Part shown: piece after piece, positions 9,707-19,188 of the stretch | Numbering within the stretch: the first letter of the stretch is position 1 | Layout: every line of letters begins with the position of its first letter | Source of the DNA: Psychromonas ossibalaenae ATCC BAA-1528 | Lineage (GTDB): Bacteria > Pseudomonadota > Gammaproteobacteria > Enterobacterales > Psychromonadaceae | DNA: 64,000 bases | NCBI RefSeq assembly: GCF_000381745.1 | Contig: NZ_KB906967.1 | Span: 127,401 to 191,400 of the forward strand | Reading direction: 5' to 3' | Made by a program: the position numbers and the translations under genes | Notes under the pieces: generated by a model | Database searches by the model: none | Seen by the model: the letters and a program-made list of their open reading frames with translations, nothing else | Told to the model about the DNA's origin: nothing

Positions 9707-10816
9707 ATGCGTAAAATCATTCCATCACTAAGTACTGCGCTAGTAAGACGCCTGATCATTTCCACTATTTTGTTCACATCATTACTATTAAATTCGATTT
9801 ATTGTCTGGCTGCGGCTCCCAGTCAAAGTCCAGCAAAGATTACTTTTCTGACTTGGGGAGATTATATAAACCCCGAGCTAGTTACTCAATTTGAAGCCGA
9901 ATATAATGCAAAAGTTAATTTTGTCTATTTTGAGTCAGACGACGATCGTGATGAACTATTAATCAACACGGATGCGCTGGGTTATGACATGTTGATGGTG
10001 GACTCCGTTAATCTATTATCCTACAAAAAACTGGGCTGGATCAGTGCGTTTAATACGCAGTCTGCCCCTAATATTAACTTTGCACAGTTACCTGAGTTAT
10101 CCAGTTTAAATAAAAGAGATCAAATCTGTGCCCCTTATAGCTGGGGAACTACAGGTATTGCATATCGTAAGGATCTTGTCGCTGAGCCTATTACCAGCTG
10201 GAAACAGGTATTTACTCCCGCTCCTGAATTACAGGGGAAAATACTGATGTCGAATATGAGCAAAGAGGTAGTCGGCATGGCACTAAAATCTCTGGGTTAC
10301 TCCATGACCAGCTCAGATTCTCAAGAGCTTGAACAAGCTCGCCAGCTGCTGCTCGCCCAAGCCCCCTCAGTGGCAGGCTACTCACCTGTTGCCAGCGATA
10401 CTAAAAAAGCAAAACTGGTCACGGGTCAAGCCAGTGTTACGCTTACCTATAGTGGTGATGCACTGATGCTGCAGGCGCTAGAGCCACAAGTTGAATACGT
10501 TCTGCCTAAAGAAGGCGGCGGTGTCTGGGCTGATTTTATCTGCCTGTCAGCAAAAGCAAGCAGCGTTGAATTAGCACATCAGTTTATTAATTATATTAAC
10601 AGACCTCAGCAAGCCGCAGATAATGCCCAATATATTTACTGTGCCACGCCCAATTCGGAAGCTGAAAAACTGCTGCCCAGTGAATTCTTAAACAACTCGA
10701 TTATCTATCCAGATAAAGCGCTCGTCGCACAATCTGAAACATACACGCTGCTTTCTCCCCGCACTATTAAAAAGCACAATACGATTATGAGGGAACTGAG
10801 AAACGCAATTAAATAA
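9707..10816 (+). CDS. nspS: Periplasmic polyamine sensor, NspS-like (PotD/PotF fold)
   Basis: The 369-residue protein has a signal sequence (about residues 1-36, ending near YCLAAAP) and a PotD/PotF-type solute-binding fold: TFLTWGDYINPELV at the mature N-terminus, YDMLMVDS, an APYSWGTTGIAYR core segment and a YVLPKEGGG strand. The start is ATG 9707 with AGGA 7 bases upstream; a TTG precedes it. No ABC permease or ATPase genes follow. Instead a GGDEF-EAL gene begins 33 bases downstream, exactly the nspS-mbaA arrangement of Vibrio cholerae, in which NspS reports periplasmic norspermidine or spermidine to MbaA. Function as a sensor rather than a transporter component is inferred from that context. 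Confidence 0.85.
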   Translation: MRKIIPSLSTALVRRLIISTILFTSLLLNSIYCLAAAPSQSPAKITFLTWGDYINPELVTQFEAEYNAKVNFVYFESDDDRDELLINTDALGYDMLMVDSVNLLSYKKLGWISAFNTQSAPNINFAQLPELSSLNKRDQICAPYSWGTTGIAYRKDLVAEPITSWKQVFTPAPELQGKILMSNMSKEVVGMALKSLGYSMTSSDSQELEQARQLLLAQAPSVAGYSPVASDTKKAKLVTGQASVTLTYSGDALMLQALEPQVEYVLPKEGGGVWADFICLSAKASSVELAHQFINYINRPQQAADNAQYIYCATPNSEAEKLLPSEFLNNSIIYPDKALVAQSETYTLLSPRTIKKHNTIMRELRNAIK

Positions 10817-10849
10817 TTATCTTCTTCATGATTGAACTGGTAACTAAAT

Positions 10850-13294
10850 ATGCTCCTGAAACCCAAAATTGCATTGTCAATTTTACCCGTAATACTGCTG
10901 CAGATTATTGTATTAGTTATTCCTTCCTTCCTGCTTTATCAGGAGTATTTTGCTGAGCAGATTAAAGAACATATTAGTGATTCAATCTCGCAAGTAGAAA
11001 ACCCCCTGCAGCTGCAGTTAAATGCAATGCAGGCTAACAGCTTACTTTTTTCGCAAAGTTCGATACTTAGTCGTTATCTTCGTACTGAAGATGAAAGCAT
11101 ACGTTTTAATTTAATGCATAAAGTGCTGGTAAATGAGTTCTCCTCTTTTATAGATGCCTATCCCGAATATCTTGAAATTAGCCTGTTGATGCTGGACGGT
11201 TATGAGGAAGTGAGTTTACTTAAGAATTCCGGCCGCAGCCTTAGTGATCAAGAGCAGAATAATTTATATTTCAAAAGCATTGCAAAATCACCACATAATT
11301 TCACCATCATTCCGCAGATCAACCCCGATACAAAACAGTGGGTGTTAGTGCTAGCTCGAAAAGTTTTTCAAAAAAACATTATTGAGCAGTCAACCACCAC
11401 GAAAGAGGAACTCAAGGCTTATCTTATTATTAAAACCAACTTTGATTTTATTGATAGCATCATTACCAGCAATAGCTTGATAAAGCATGGCTTTATGGTG
11501 CTGCAGGACACTAAGGGCAGCCCTATTTTAGTTAATGGCGATAAAAAACTCACTGGCAGCTCCCTATCTGAAATATTTACAACCATGCCCCGTAACCATG
11601 AGCTGAAGCTTACCGATTGGCGGCTGCAGAAAAAAAACTATATTGTTGGGCAAAAGGAACTGTTCAACGGCTTGTTCTTCAGCATTGGCTGGTCTAAATC
11701 GGAATTAAATCACCTATTAAAAGAGATGGGCTATACCTCTTTAATCAGCTCTTTTTTGGTGATGCTGGTCAGTGCGGTAACGCTGTTTTGGCTGCTTAAT
11801 AAACTCTTAATTCACCCTATTCTTAAGTTAAGTCTTTCTGCCCGAAAAATGGGAGTAAAAGGCGGGCGTTGGTCATTCTACTCAAAATCTAATGACGAAC
11901 TAAGCGATCTGGCTAATACCGTCAAAGAGATGGGCGTAGGGCTGCTTAGGCAAAAACAAAAAGTACATGAAATAGCCTATATTGACAGCCTTACTAAATT
12001 ACCTAACCGCCGCCAGTTTACAGATGAGCTAAATCACCACTATTGCAGAACGAATAATCAATTACCCGATATTGCTTTATTGTTTATTGATTTAGACGGA
12101 TTTAAAGAGGTCAATGATAACTTTGGCCATGTGACTGGTGATCACCTGCTGATAGCCGTCGCTAAACGACTTAAAAATGTACTGCGAGCAGAGGATTATA
12201 TTAAGCCTGGACAGCATAACATTGCCCGTTTAGGGGGGGATGAGTTCACCGTTTTATTAACAAGTACAAATGGCCGTCATGCTGCAGAACAGGTTGCTAA
12301 GCGGATACTTAAGGTATTCAGCCTCCCCTTTATGATAGCGGAGCGGGAGTTTTTAATGGGAGCAAGTATTGGCATTGCTATCGCGGCAGAGACAGGTGAA
12401 AGCGCTATTGATCTTCTTAAAAATGCTGATACTGCGATGTATGAAGCTAAAGTGATGGGCAAAAATACCTATCGCTTCTTCAGCAAAACAGCCGCATTAA
12501 AATCATTAAAAGCGATGGAGATAAAAGAAGATCTGCGCCGTGCCATCAATAATAACGAGCTCCAGTTGAACTATCAGCCGCAAATCTGCAGCAAAAGCGG
12601 AAAAATGGTTGGTTGCGAAGCACTAGTACGCTGGTACAAACCGGGTAAGGGCTGGATACCACCGGATGTATTTATCCCGATTGCTGAAGAGTCGGGGTTG
12701 ATTATTTCGCTAGGACGATGGGTAATGCTGGAAGCATGTCACCAGGTTAAATTGTGGCAGGCAATGGGCTACCCCGTAGTACCGGTGTGGGTCAACGTAT
12801 CCTGTGTGCAGTTAGAAAGAGAAGATATGCATAGCGTCATTATTGACTGTCTAATGGAAACCGGGCTGAGTGCTGAGTTATTAGCAATGGAAATCACTGA
12901 GACCAGTATTATGCAGGGTAAAGATTCAATTCTTCAACTGAAGAAAATTCAATCTTCCGGTATTCAAATAGCGCTGGATGATTTTGGTACCGGCTACTCT
13001 TCATTAAGCGCATTAAGAGGGTTACCCATTAATAAATTGAAAATAGATAAAAGTTTTATTACGGATCTAAATAGTGGTGATGACGGTAAAGCAATTGTTT
13101 CCGCTATTATTGCCATGGCACATCAACTGCATCTGCAGGTAGTCGCAGAAGGGGTAGAAACAGCCGAAGAATTAAATTTCCTGAAGCAGTGTAGTGCAGA
13201 TATTATTCAGGGCTATTATTTCAGTAAACCACTACAGCCTAATGAACTCAGCGAAATATTCGCAAAGTCTGTAAATATTAAAGCAGTGAGCTAA
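10850..13294 (+). CDS. mbaA: Bifunctional GGDEF-EAL c-di-GMP enzyme, MbaA-like
   Basis: An 814-residue inner-membrane protein: N-terminal membrane helix (about 8-30), a periplasmic sensor domain to about residue 290, a second helix (about 295-317), a HAMP segment, then GGDEF (intact GGDEF at 462-466) and EAL (intact EALVRW at 590-595, plus ETSIMQ and the DDFGTGYSS loop). Both catalytic motifs look complete, so diguanylate cyclase and phosphodiesterase activities are possible. In Vibrio cholerae MbaA, the polyamine-bound NspS partner tips this balance and so controls biofilm. Co-transcription with the upstream gene is likely (33-base gap). The match rests on gene order and architecture. Confidence 0.88.
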   Translation: MLLKPKIALSILPVILLQIIVLVIPSFLLYQEYFAEQIKEHISDSISQVENPLQLQLNAMQANSLLFSQSSILSRYLRTEDESIRFNLMHKVLVNEFSSFIDAYPEYLEISLLMLDGYEEVSLLKNSGRSLSDQEQNNLYFKSIAKSPHNFTIIPQINPDTKQWVLVLARKVFQKNIIEQSTTTKEELKAYLIIKTNFDFIDSIITSNSLIKHGFMVLQDTKGSPILVNGDKKLTGSSLSEIFTTMPRNHELKLTDWRLQKKNYIVGQKELFNGLFFSIGWSKSELNHLLKEMGYTSLISSFLVMLVSAVTLFWLLNKLLIHPILKLSLSARKMGVKGGRWSFYSKSNDELSDLANTVKEMGVGLLRQKQKVHEIAYIDSLTKLPNRRQFTDELNHHYCRTNNQLPDIALLFIDLDGFKEVNDNFGHVTGDHLLIAVAKRLKNVLRAEDYIKPGQHNIARLGGDEFTVLLTSTNGRHAAEQVAKRILKVFSLPFMIAEREFLMGASIGIAIAAETGESAIDLLKNADTAMYEAKVMGKNTYRFFSKTAALKSLKAMEIKEDLRRAINNNELQLNYQPQICSKSGKMVGCEALVRWYKPGKGWIPPDVFIPIAEESGLIISLGRWVMLEACHQVKLWQAMGYPVVPVWVNVSCVQLEREDMHSVIIDCLMETGLSAELLAMEITETSIMQGKDSILQLKKIQSSGIQIALDDFGTGYSSLSALRGLPINKLKIDKSFITDLNSGDDGKAIVSAIIAMAHQLHLQVVAEGVETAEELNFLKQCSADIIQGYYFSKPLQPNELSEIFAKSVNIKAVS

Positions 13295-13360
13295 TACAGC
13301 GTTAAAGAATAAGGTGAAACAGACTGTATTTCCCAGTTTTATAAGCAGCACAACCCGCCC

Positions 13361-14257
13361 CTAAACAGATGTATTTCCTAACCGTTGAGTGGTGCTGGCT
13401 AGCCGCAAGCATTCAGCTATTTTAGTGAGTACTGCTTCATCGATCATTGGTGAATGAATCATATGCATATTGAGCAGTAAATTACTTTTTAAAATATTTG
13501 AAGGTACCTCTTGGGTTTTACACACATCAAATATCGATTCTGGCAACAGCGATATAGCGAAACCGGAATTAACGGCCGTGGCAACATTCTCAAGTATTGA
13601 ACTACTGAACACCTGCCTATATGAGATATTGGATTTTTTCAATTCACTGATACACAAATCGCTAACGATGCAGTTATCATCATAAATGGCGACAGGTACT
13701 TCTTTCTGCTCTTTTAAATTGATGCGGGGAGAGACTGACCATATCAGTCGCTCACTCCAGAGTAAGAGCTCATCGGTGTAGTCTGCTTCCCCTGCAACAA
13801 TCGCAATATCCAATTCGCCGGCCTGCAGCCTCTCTCGTAAGTTTCGGCTGCGATCACAGACTATTTTCGCTTCAAGGTTGGGGATCTCACGCGTCAATAC
13901 CGGCATAAAGTAATTTATAAAATTCTGCGCATAATCCGTCGGAACGCCAAAATTGAACTGACCAGATAAGTCTCGCTCATTTAATGCCGAAAAAGCCGCA
14001 TTATTGAGTTTCAGAAACTGTTCGCTGTAGCCGAGTAAGGTTTCTCCTGCATCGGTCAATTGTATCCCCCGGTTGCTGCGTTCCATCAGCGTACAGCCAA
14101 CCAGTTCTTCTAGCCTCTTCATCTGCATACTTACAGCAGCCTGGGAACGAAAAATGGCCTCAGCTGCTTTCTTTAATTCTCCAGTCTTAACGACCATGAC
14201 AAAAGTACGTAATAACTCAAGATCGAGCAATAGATCCATTTTCAACTTTTTATCCAT
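13361..14257 (-). CDS. LysR-family transcriptional regulator
   Basis: The core protein has a winged helix-turn-helix at its N-terminus (LELLRTFVMVVKTGELKKAA, with the recognition helix SQAAVSMQMKRLEELVG) followed by a LysR substrate-binding domain (GQFNFGVPTDYA, GELDIAIVAG). I use ATG 14257 (MDKKLKMD), because AAGAG sits 9 bases upstream and this gives 298 residues, the usual family length; the frame stays open for 51 more codons to 14410. It is divergent from the oxidoreductase gene at 14485, the classic arrangement for a LysR protein controlling its neighbour. Inducer unknown. Confidence 0.88.
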   Translation of the reverse strand: MDKKLKMDLLLDLELLRTFVMVVKTGELKKAAEAIFRSQAAVSMQMKRLEELVGCTLMERSNRGIQLTDAGETLLGYSEQFLKLNNAAFSALNERDLSGQFNFGVPTDYAQNFINYFMPVLTREIPNLEAKIVCDRSRNLRERLQAGELDIAIVAGEADYTDELLLWSERLIWSVSPRINLKEQKEVPVAIYDDNCIVSDLCISELKKSNISYRQVFSSSILENVATAVNSGFAISLLPESIFDVCKTQEVPSNILKSNLLLNMHMIHSPMIDEAVLTKIAECLRLASTTQRLGNTSV

Positions 14258-14484
14258 CTCAGCCATCTCTTCTGCTTTATAAATTAGATACTTACCATTC
14301 AGTTCACAAATTCTGAATCGAAGGTTAACTATTATTCGTTTGATTGAAGTATACGTTTTTTCTATTGTGATAGGTAATTGAGCTGTTCCAGCTTTCAAAC
14401 GCAGATACATGAATAAAGAATAGGAACAGCTATAAAGTGAACACGTTGTTGTCGTTCAATAAGATCAAGGAGAGTAATATCACA

Positions 14485-15582
14485 ATGAACAAGCTACCTA
14501 AGAAAATGTCTGGCGTTCTACTGAATGGTCACGGAGGTTTAGAGAAACTGGAATATCGCACTGACTTGCCGCTGCCAATTCCCGAAAAAGGTGAGGTACT
14601 TATCAAGGTTGGCGCTAGTGCAGTGAACAATACCGATATTAATACCCGTATCGGCTGGTATTCAAAAGCCGTTATAGAACAAACTAATGCAGGCGCTTCC
14701 GACGGCTTTGAAACTATTAATGACAATGATGCCAGTTGGTCTGGTATTCCAATCAAGTTTCCCCTGATACAAGGTGCCGACTGCTGCGGTGAAATAGCAG
14801 CAGTCGGAGAACAAGTCAACTCTAAGCGAATTGGGGAACGGGTGCTGGTGCGATCTTTGCAGCAAACGGGAATGACAGAGGCTGATCACCGTTGTATTAC
14901 TTATGGCTCTGAGTGTGACGGCGGCTTTGCCCAATATACCAAGGTACTGGCAACAGAAGCATTTCCGATTCGAAGTTCATTGAGTGATTCTGAATTAGCT
15001 TCGTTTCCATGCGCCTATTCAACGGCTGAAAATATGATCGAGCGGGCTAACGTTAAGCCTAATGACACCGTCATCATTACCGGTGCATCCGGTGGTGTTG
15101 GTTCAGCCGCAGTGCAGTTGGCCAAACGCCGTAATGCTAAGGTGATTGCTGTCTGCAGTGAAAATAAAATGGAACAACTTACTGCACTAGGGGCTGATAA
15201 AGTGATTTCACGAGGACAAAAACTGCTTGATTTTTTGGGGCAAAACTCAGTGGATGTTGTCATTGATCTTGTTGCTGGGAAGCAATGGCCGGAACTGCTC
15301 GATCTACTACGAAGAGGCGGCCGCTATGCTGTTGCAGGAGCAATTGCGGGGCCAATAGTGGAACTGGATGTTAGAACGTTATATTTAAAGGATTTGAGTT
15401 TTTTTGGCTGTACCTACCAGTCTAGAGAAGTATTCGAGAACCTGATCCGATATATTGAGCGTAGTGAACTTCAGCCCTTAGTTGCAAAACAATATCCATT
15501 GAAAGAAATTAAAAACGCACAACAAGATTTTATGGCTAAAAAATTTGTGGGGAAACTGGTATTACTGCCGTCTCAGTTGTAA
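14485..15582 (+). CDS. Zinc-type alcohol dehydrogenase/quinone oxidoreductase family (MDR)
   Basis: The 365-residue protein has the GroES-like N-terminal domain (GEVLIKVGASAVNNTD) and the Rossmann domain with nucleotide motif GASGGVGSAAVQLAK (about residues 200-214). Family members reduce quinones, enones or aldehydes with NADPH, or oxidise alcohols. The conventional structural-zinc four-Cys lobe is not evident, which favours a quinone-oxidoreductase-like branch. I start at ATG 14485 with AAGGAGAG about 10 bases upstream; an earlier GTG at 14437 lacks that. The LysR gene is divergent. Physiological substrate is not known. Confidence 0.85.
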   Translation: MNKLPKKMSGVLLNGHGGLEKLEYRTDLPLPIPEKGEVLIKVGASAVNNTDINTRIGWYSKAVIEQTNAGASDGFETINDNDASWSGIPIKFPLIQGADCCGEIAAVGEQVNSKRIGERVLVRSLQQTGMTEADHRCITYGSECDGGFAQYTKVLATEAFPIRSSLSDSELASFPCAYSTAENMIERANVKPNDTVIITGASGGVGSAAVQLAKRRNAKVIAVCSENKMEQLTALGADKVISRGQKLLDFLGQNSVDVVIDLVAGKQWPELLDLLRRGGRYAVAGAIAGPIVELDVRTLYLKDLSFFGCTYQSREVFENLIRYIERSELQPLVAKQYPLKEIKNAQQDFMAKKFVGKLVLLPSQL

Positions 15583-15718
15583 TAAACCCTCATACAATGC
15601 GGCTAGCATCTTAGCTTAGCCTTTGTTGTTTGATTTCTAACTTTAACATAAAACAAAAATGGGGCATCCAATGGTTATAAACCATAACGTAATGATTTTA
15701 AATAACTCAACGTATGTC

Positions 15719-16609
15719 CTATCTTTTTTCAACTTGAAGCAATGAAATTACCCATCTTTGCAGTGCATCTTCATTGTAGCGAGGATGCCAGGCGGCGATA
15801 ACATCAAACTTATCAGGTGATTGTTCAAGCGTGATTTCTACCAGATCTAACTCTTTAACCGCTCTAGAAGGTAAAAATGCAATTGAATCCGTTGTTTCAA
15901 GATACATAGGAACAATAGAAAAACATGGTGCTGATACAACAACATTACGTTTTAAGCCGAATTGCTTAAACCAGTCATCGATAGAGCCTTTAAAATTTGG
16001 CCGTGAAGGTGAAGCTATAATGTTTGGATAACCAGCTACATCCTCTAAAGAAGGCTTTGTTTGCGAAATAGATGAATTGGGCGATGCGACGCAAACATGA
16101 TGCTCTTCAAACAATTTAACTAACGGGTAACTGTCAGGGATGTAATCAGGAAAGGCTATTGCTAAGTTAACTTTACCGCTTTCCATTAATTCATGCAGCT
16201 TATCAATTTCAAAGTCTCTGACTATAAGCTTTAAATTAGGCGACTGCTGCCTTAACTTTGAAATCAAAGAGGGTAAAACAACTTGTTGAGCATAATCGGT
16301 TGCTGCGATAACGAACGTACCACTAACAGTTTCAGGGTCAAAGGCTGCAGGTGATAACAGTGCCTTAAAATCATTTAACAGCTTGTCGACACCAATAGAT
16401 AACTCTTCAGCGAACGGGGTTGCTACAAAACCATTGGTTTTTCTTAAAAACAGCCTGTCATCAAACACATCACGTAATTTTTTTAAGTGTTCACTTACGG
16501 CTTGCTGGGTCAGCCCTAACTGACCAGCTGCTTTCGAGGCATTTTTTTCTCGAATAAGCGCCTGAAATACCCTTAGCTGCTTAATGTCTAACCTGTCTAA
16601 TTTACTCAA
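15719..16609 (-). CDS. LysR-family transcriptional regulator
   Basis: A 296-residue regulator with N-terminal helix-turn-helix (LRVFQALIREKNASKAAG, then LTQQAVSEHLKKLRDVFDD) and a LysR effector-binding domain (GTFVIAATDYAQQVVLPSL, VNLAIAFPD). Length and order match the family. It is transcribed away from the short-chain dehydrogenase gene at 16761. A 6-5-6 inverted repeat in the shared intergenic region is a candidate binding site. The target and ligand are inferred from neighbours only. Confidence 0.92.
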   Translation of the reverse strand: MSKLDRLDIKQLRVFQALIREKNASKAAGQLGLTQQAVSEHLKKLRDVFDDRLFLRKTNGFVATPFAEELSIGVDKLLNDFKALLSPAAFDPETVSGTFVIAATDYAQQVVLPSLISKLRQQSPNLKLIVRDFEIDKLHELMESGKVNLAIAFPDYIPDSYPLVKLFEEHHVCVASPNSSISQTKPSLEDVAGYPNIIASPSRPNFKGSIDDWFKQFGLKRNVVVSAPCFSIVPMYLETTDSIAFLPSRAVKELDLVEITLEQSPDKFDVIAAWHPRYNEDALQRWVISLLQVEKR

Positions 16610-16678
16610 AACTTACCGCCGTTATTATCTATTCACCCTACAACAACTTAGCACATAACAATAAAACCTTGTATCACT

Positions 16679-16695
16679 AACAATAAATGATTGTT
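16679..16695. promoter_or_regulatory. Candidate LysR operator between regulator and SDR gene
   Basis: AACAATAAATGATTGTT is a perfect 6-bp inverted repeat with a 5-base spacer, about 70 bases from each start codon. LysR proteins commonly bind such interrupted palindromes in the divergent promoter. No binding evidence. Confidence 0.4.
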
Positions 16696-16760
16696 TCTAA
16701 TTGTTTTACTGGTTATTTATGATTTCTCCATCAAATCAAGTTCAATAAATGGAGAAGAAA

Positions 16761-17366
16761 ATGAAAACAGTTATTTTAATCGGTGCATTAGGCAAAATGG
16801 GTCAAGCAGCATTAACAGGTTTGGGTAATCACAAGGTTATTACAGCAGGCCGCAGTGGTGATGTTGACCATATTGTTGATATTACCAGTGAGCAATCCAT
16901 ACGAGACTTATATAAAAAAGTAGGCCATTTTGATGCAGTAGTTAATACGGTGGGGTTTTGTGAGTATACCAGTTTTGCAGAAATGACTGAAACGCAGTGG
17001 ATGACAACAGTCATGAGTAAAATGATGGGCCAGATTAATCTGGTGCGTATTGGTCAAGAATATATTGCAGACAGCGGCTCATTTACTTTAATAAGCGGTA
17101 TTTTGAATACTAAACCTATTCCGTATGCGATTGCTGATGCAACCACAAGCGGAGCAATTGATACCTTTGTAAAATGCGTAGCCTTTGAAATGCCTAGAAA
17201 CACTCGTATCAATGTAATTAACCCTACTGTGCTGGCGGAAGCCTGGCATGTATATGGTGAAATGATGCCGGGATTCGAACCTGTACCAGGAAAGCTTGTA
17301 GGTAAAGCGTTTGAGCGTTCCGTAGATGGATTCATTACAGGTGAAATTATTTTTGTTGATGCTTAG
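16761..17366 (+). CDS. Short atypical SDR (short-chain dehydrogenase) protein
   Basis: The 201-residue protein starts MKTVILIGALGKMGQAAL, a nucleotide-binding loop that departs from the usual TGxxxGxG. Later it has VVNTVGFCEY, a Ser in LISGILN and PIPYAIADATTSGAIDTFVKC, where the classical Tyr-x3-Lys pair is not preserved (the position three after Tyr is Ala, then Asp). The INVINPTVLAE stretch is typical of SDR C-termini. I choose ATG 16761 since GGAG lies 6 bases upstream; ATG 16749 has none. It belongs to the small SDR branch whose catalytic role is often uncertain. It is divergent from a LysR gene. Confidence 0.8.
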   Translation: MKTVILIGALGKMGQAALTGLGNHKVITAGRSGDVDHIVDITSEQSIRDLYKKVGHFDAVVNTVGFCEYTSFAEMTETQWMTTVMSKMMGQINLVRIGQEYIADSGSFTLISGILNTKPIPYAIADATTSGAIDTFVKCVAFEMPRNTRINVINPTVLAEAWHVYGEMMPGFEPVPGKLVGKAFERSVDGFITGEIIFVDA

Positions 17367-17576
17367 TATTTAAAATGCGTTAACCATCAGGGACAGATTT
17401 TTAATCTTGCTCCTGTATTTTTTATCTGTCTTCTTGAAATTCAAAACTAAAAAGCAGAGCTAGTCGCTCGCTGACTTCATTGTTTTCAAAATCAATCTGG
17501 GAAGTTTACTTATTATAGTTGTGAATTCACTATTAAAAGCTCTCTAATCAATACTTCAGGCATACATATGTTTAGA

Positions 17577-18545
17577 TTAGTTAAAAACATCCTTAAATAA
17601 TGACAGCACTTGTTCAGCCTCTACAACGACCTCTTCCTGTGTCGGCACGACAGCCTGCCAGCTTCCACTATTCTCTGCAATAACAAATGAGAAGGGGTAG
17701 AGTTCTTCGGTTCCCATACGAATGTCGGTGACAATCAGTTTATTATCTTTGCTGTCAAAACGTAGATAACCACGGCTCATCCATTCGAGCTGTTTCAGAT
17801 GAGTGGTTTGTAATCCTTTGATTAACTCCCGATTATGTTTATAGGCATGCCATTGCAGCGGTTGATTTCTGCCTAATAGTGCCAACGCTTCATAATATTT
17901 GTCATCATGGTAACTCACCACTCGCCAAAGCAGAGTATTAAATGGTGTCGGCACAATTAATACCTGACCATTTTCAACAATTTTATCATTTTCAATCTGT
18001 CTGCTGATAGACCATTGCGCATATTGCCCAAAACCTAAATATAAGCAGCTTAAAAACAGTGCAGCTGAATTGATACGCTGCCATTTTTGTGTGTTACGGC
18101 TAAACCATAAACCTAATATCGCAATCAGCAGCGGTAAGGTATACAGCGGGTCGATAATAAAGATACTGTTCCACGCGACGGGGGTAGTTGATAGCGGCCA
18201 AAACAGTTGAGTGCCGTAAGAAGTAAAAGCATCAAGCAACGGATGGGTAATTAAGGGTAGGAAAATTACCGTAAATAGTATGCCTTTATGAGCCGCATAG
18301 TGAGGTTTAAACTTAATAGTAAGCAGATAAAGAATAATAGAGAATGCAGCTAAGACAAACAGTGAGTGGCTGAAGGAGCGATGAAAAACATAGTTTTCCA
18401 CAACACCGCCATAATCGACAAACACATCTAAATCCGGAACGGTACCTAATACTGCACCGGCAATCAGCACCTTGCGCCCGAAAACTTTACTTCCAACCGC
18501 CCCCGCAATACTGGCGCCTAATGCAATCTGTGTTAATGAATCCAT
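17577..18545 (-). CDS. Membrane-bound metal-dependent hydrolase-like protein (YdjM/YbcI family, DUF457)
   Basis: A 322-residue inner-membrane protein with about four to five hydrophobic helices and the family's conserved polar motifs: DSLTQIALGA at the start, GTVPDLDV (about residue 42), HRSFSHSLF (about residue 64) and THPLLDAFTSYGTQLFWP. These His/Asp clusters suggest a metal site facing the membrane. In E. coli YdjM is LexA-regulated, but I see no clear SOS box here. I start at ATG 18545 rather than the TTG at 18572. The soluble C-terminal region (about 210-322) is of unknown function. Confidence 0.8.
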   Translation of the reverse strand: MDSLTQIALGASIAGAVGSKVFGRKVLIAGAVLGTVPDLDVFVDYGGVVENYVFHRSFSHSLFVLAAFSIILYLLTIKFKPHYAAHKGILFTVIFLPLITHPLLDAFTSYGTQLFWPLSTTPVAWNSIFIIDPLYTLPLLIAILGLWFSRNTQKWQRINSAALFLSCLYLGFGQYAQWSISRQIENDKIVENGQVLIVPTPFNTLLWRVVSYHDDKYYEALALLGRNQPLQWHAYKHNRELIKGLQTTHLKQLEWMSRGYLRFDSKDNKLIVTDIRMGTEELYPFSFVIAENSGSWQAVVPTQEEVVVEAEQVLSLFKDVFN

Positions 18546-18660
18546 GGTCTGATTACCCCTGATAAGCTTCAATGTACGTTATAGCAGATTATTGTGGCAA
18601 TTTGTTATAACGTCCCCTTAAAATAGACTAAAGCTTGTTGATAACGGGCTGCATAATGGC

Positions 18661-18699
18661 GCGGGTGAGATGCCGCTGCTCGGCATTCCTATCACCCGC
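18661..18699. repeat. Two-tier hairpin in the gap before the BCCT gene
   Basis: Outer arms GCGGGTGA and TCACCCGC (8 bp) enclose an inner stem ATGCCG and CGGCAT. It lies about 115 bases upstream of the start of the minus-strand gene and has no poly-T tail, so a terminator role is not supported. The rest of 18546-19188 is A/T-rich with no supported gene and should contain the BCCT promoter. Confidence 0.6.
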
Positions 18700-19188
18700 T
18701 AACAAGGACAAAGTTCAGGACACCCAAACCTTTTGACTGATTTGTAATTTATACCTATAAAAGATTTGACTGTCCCGCCTTTTTTACGCCTTTTTGCCTT
18801 GCGAATAATTCCCAGGAGTGCTGATACAACCTTGAAGAACCCAATCCTGAATAATTAATCTTGATCTAGTCTGGCGGCTATACATTACTCAGCAAGAAAC
18901 ACACCTTTAATACTTAGAGTGCAACTCATTATATTATCATTTCCTCTGACTTATAAACCATTAAATAATTAGGCAACTAACCTTTACCTTCCTTGCACCA
19001 CCCATTTTTATGCATAAATATGCGGTTTAATGAGTACAAGTCAGACTTATTTGGCTTTTTTCATCACTTTTGATACTATCCTGCAAAATTTTTATTAAGT
19101 GCACTAAGTAATTTGTTTTTTAAACATTACAAAAAACCGCTTCAATGCCACTCAAAATGATTAGTGCACGAATCGATTAAGGAAAAAA

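Noticed and set aside
18661-18699. Possible integron attC site or terminator
   Set aside because: The hairpin is attC-like in shape, but lacks the RYYYAAC/GTTRRRY ends, and it has no poly-T tail. No integrase or cassette pattern is nearby.
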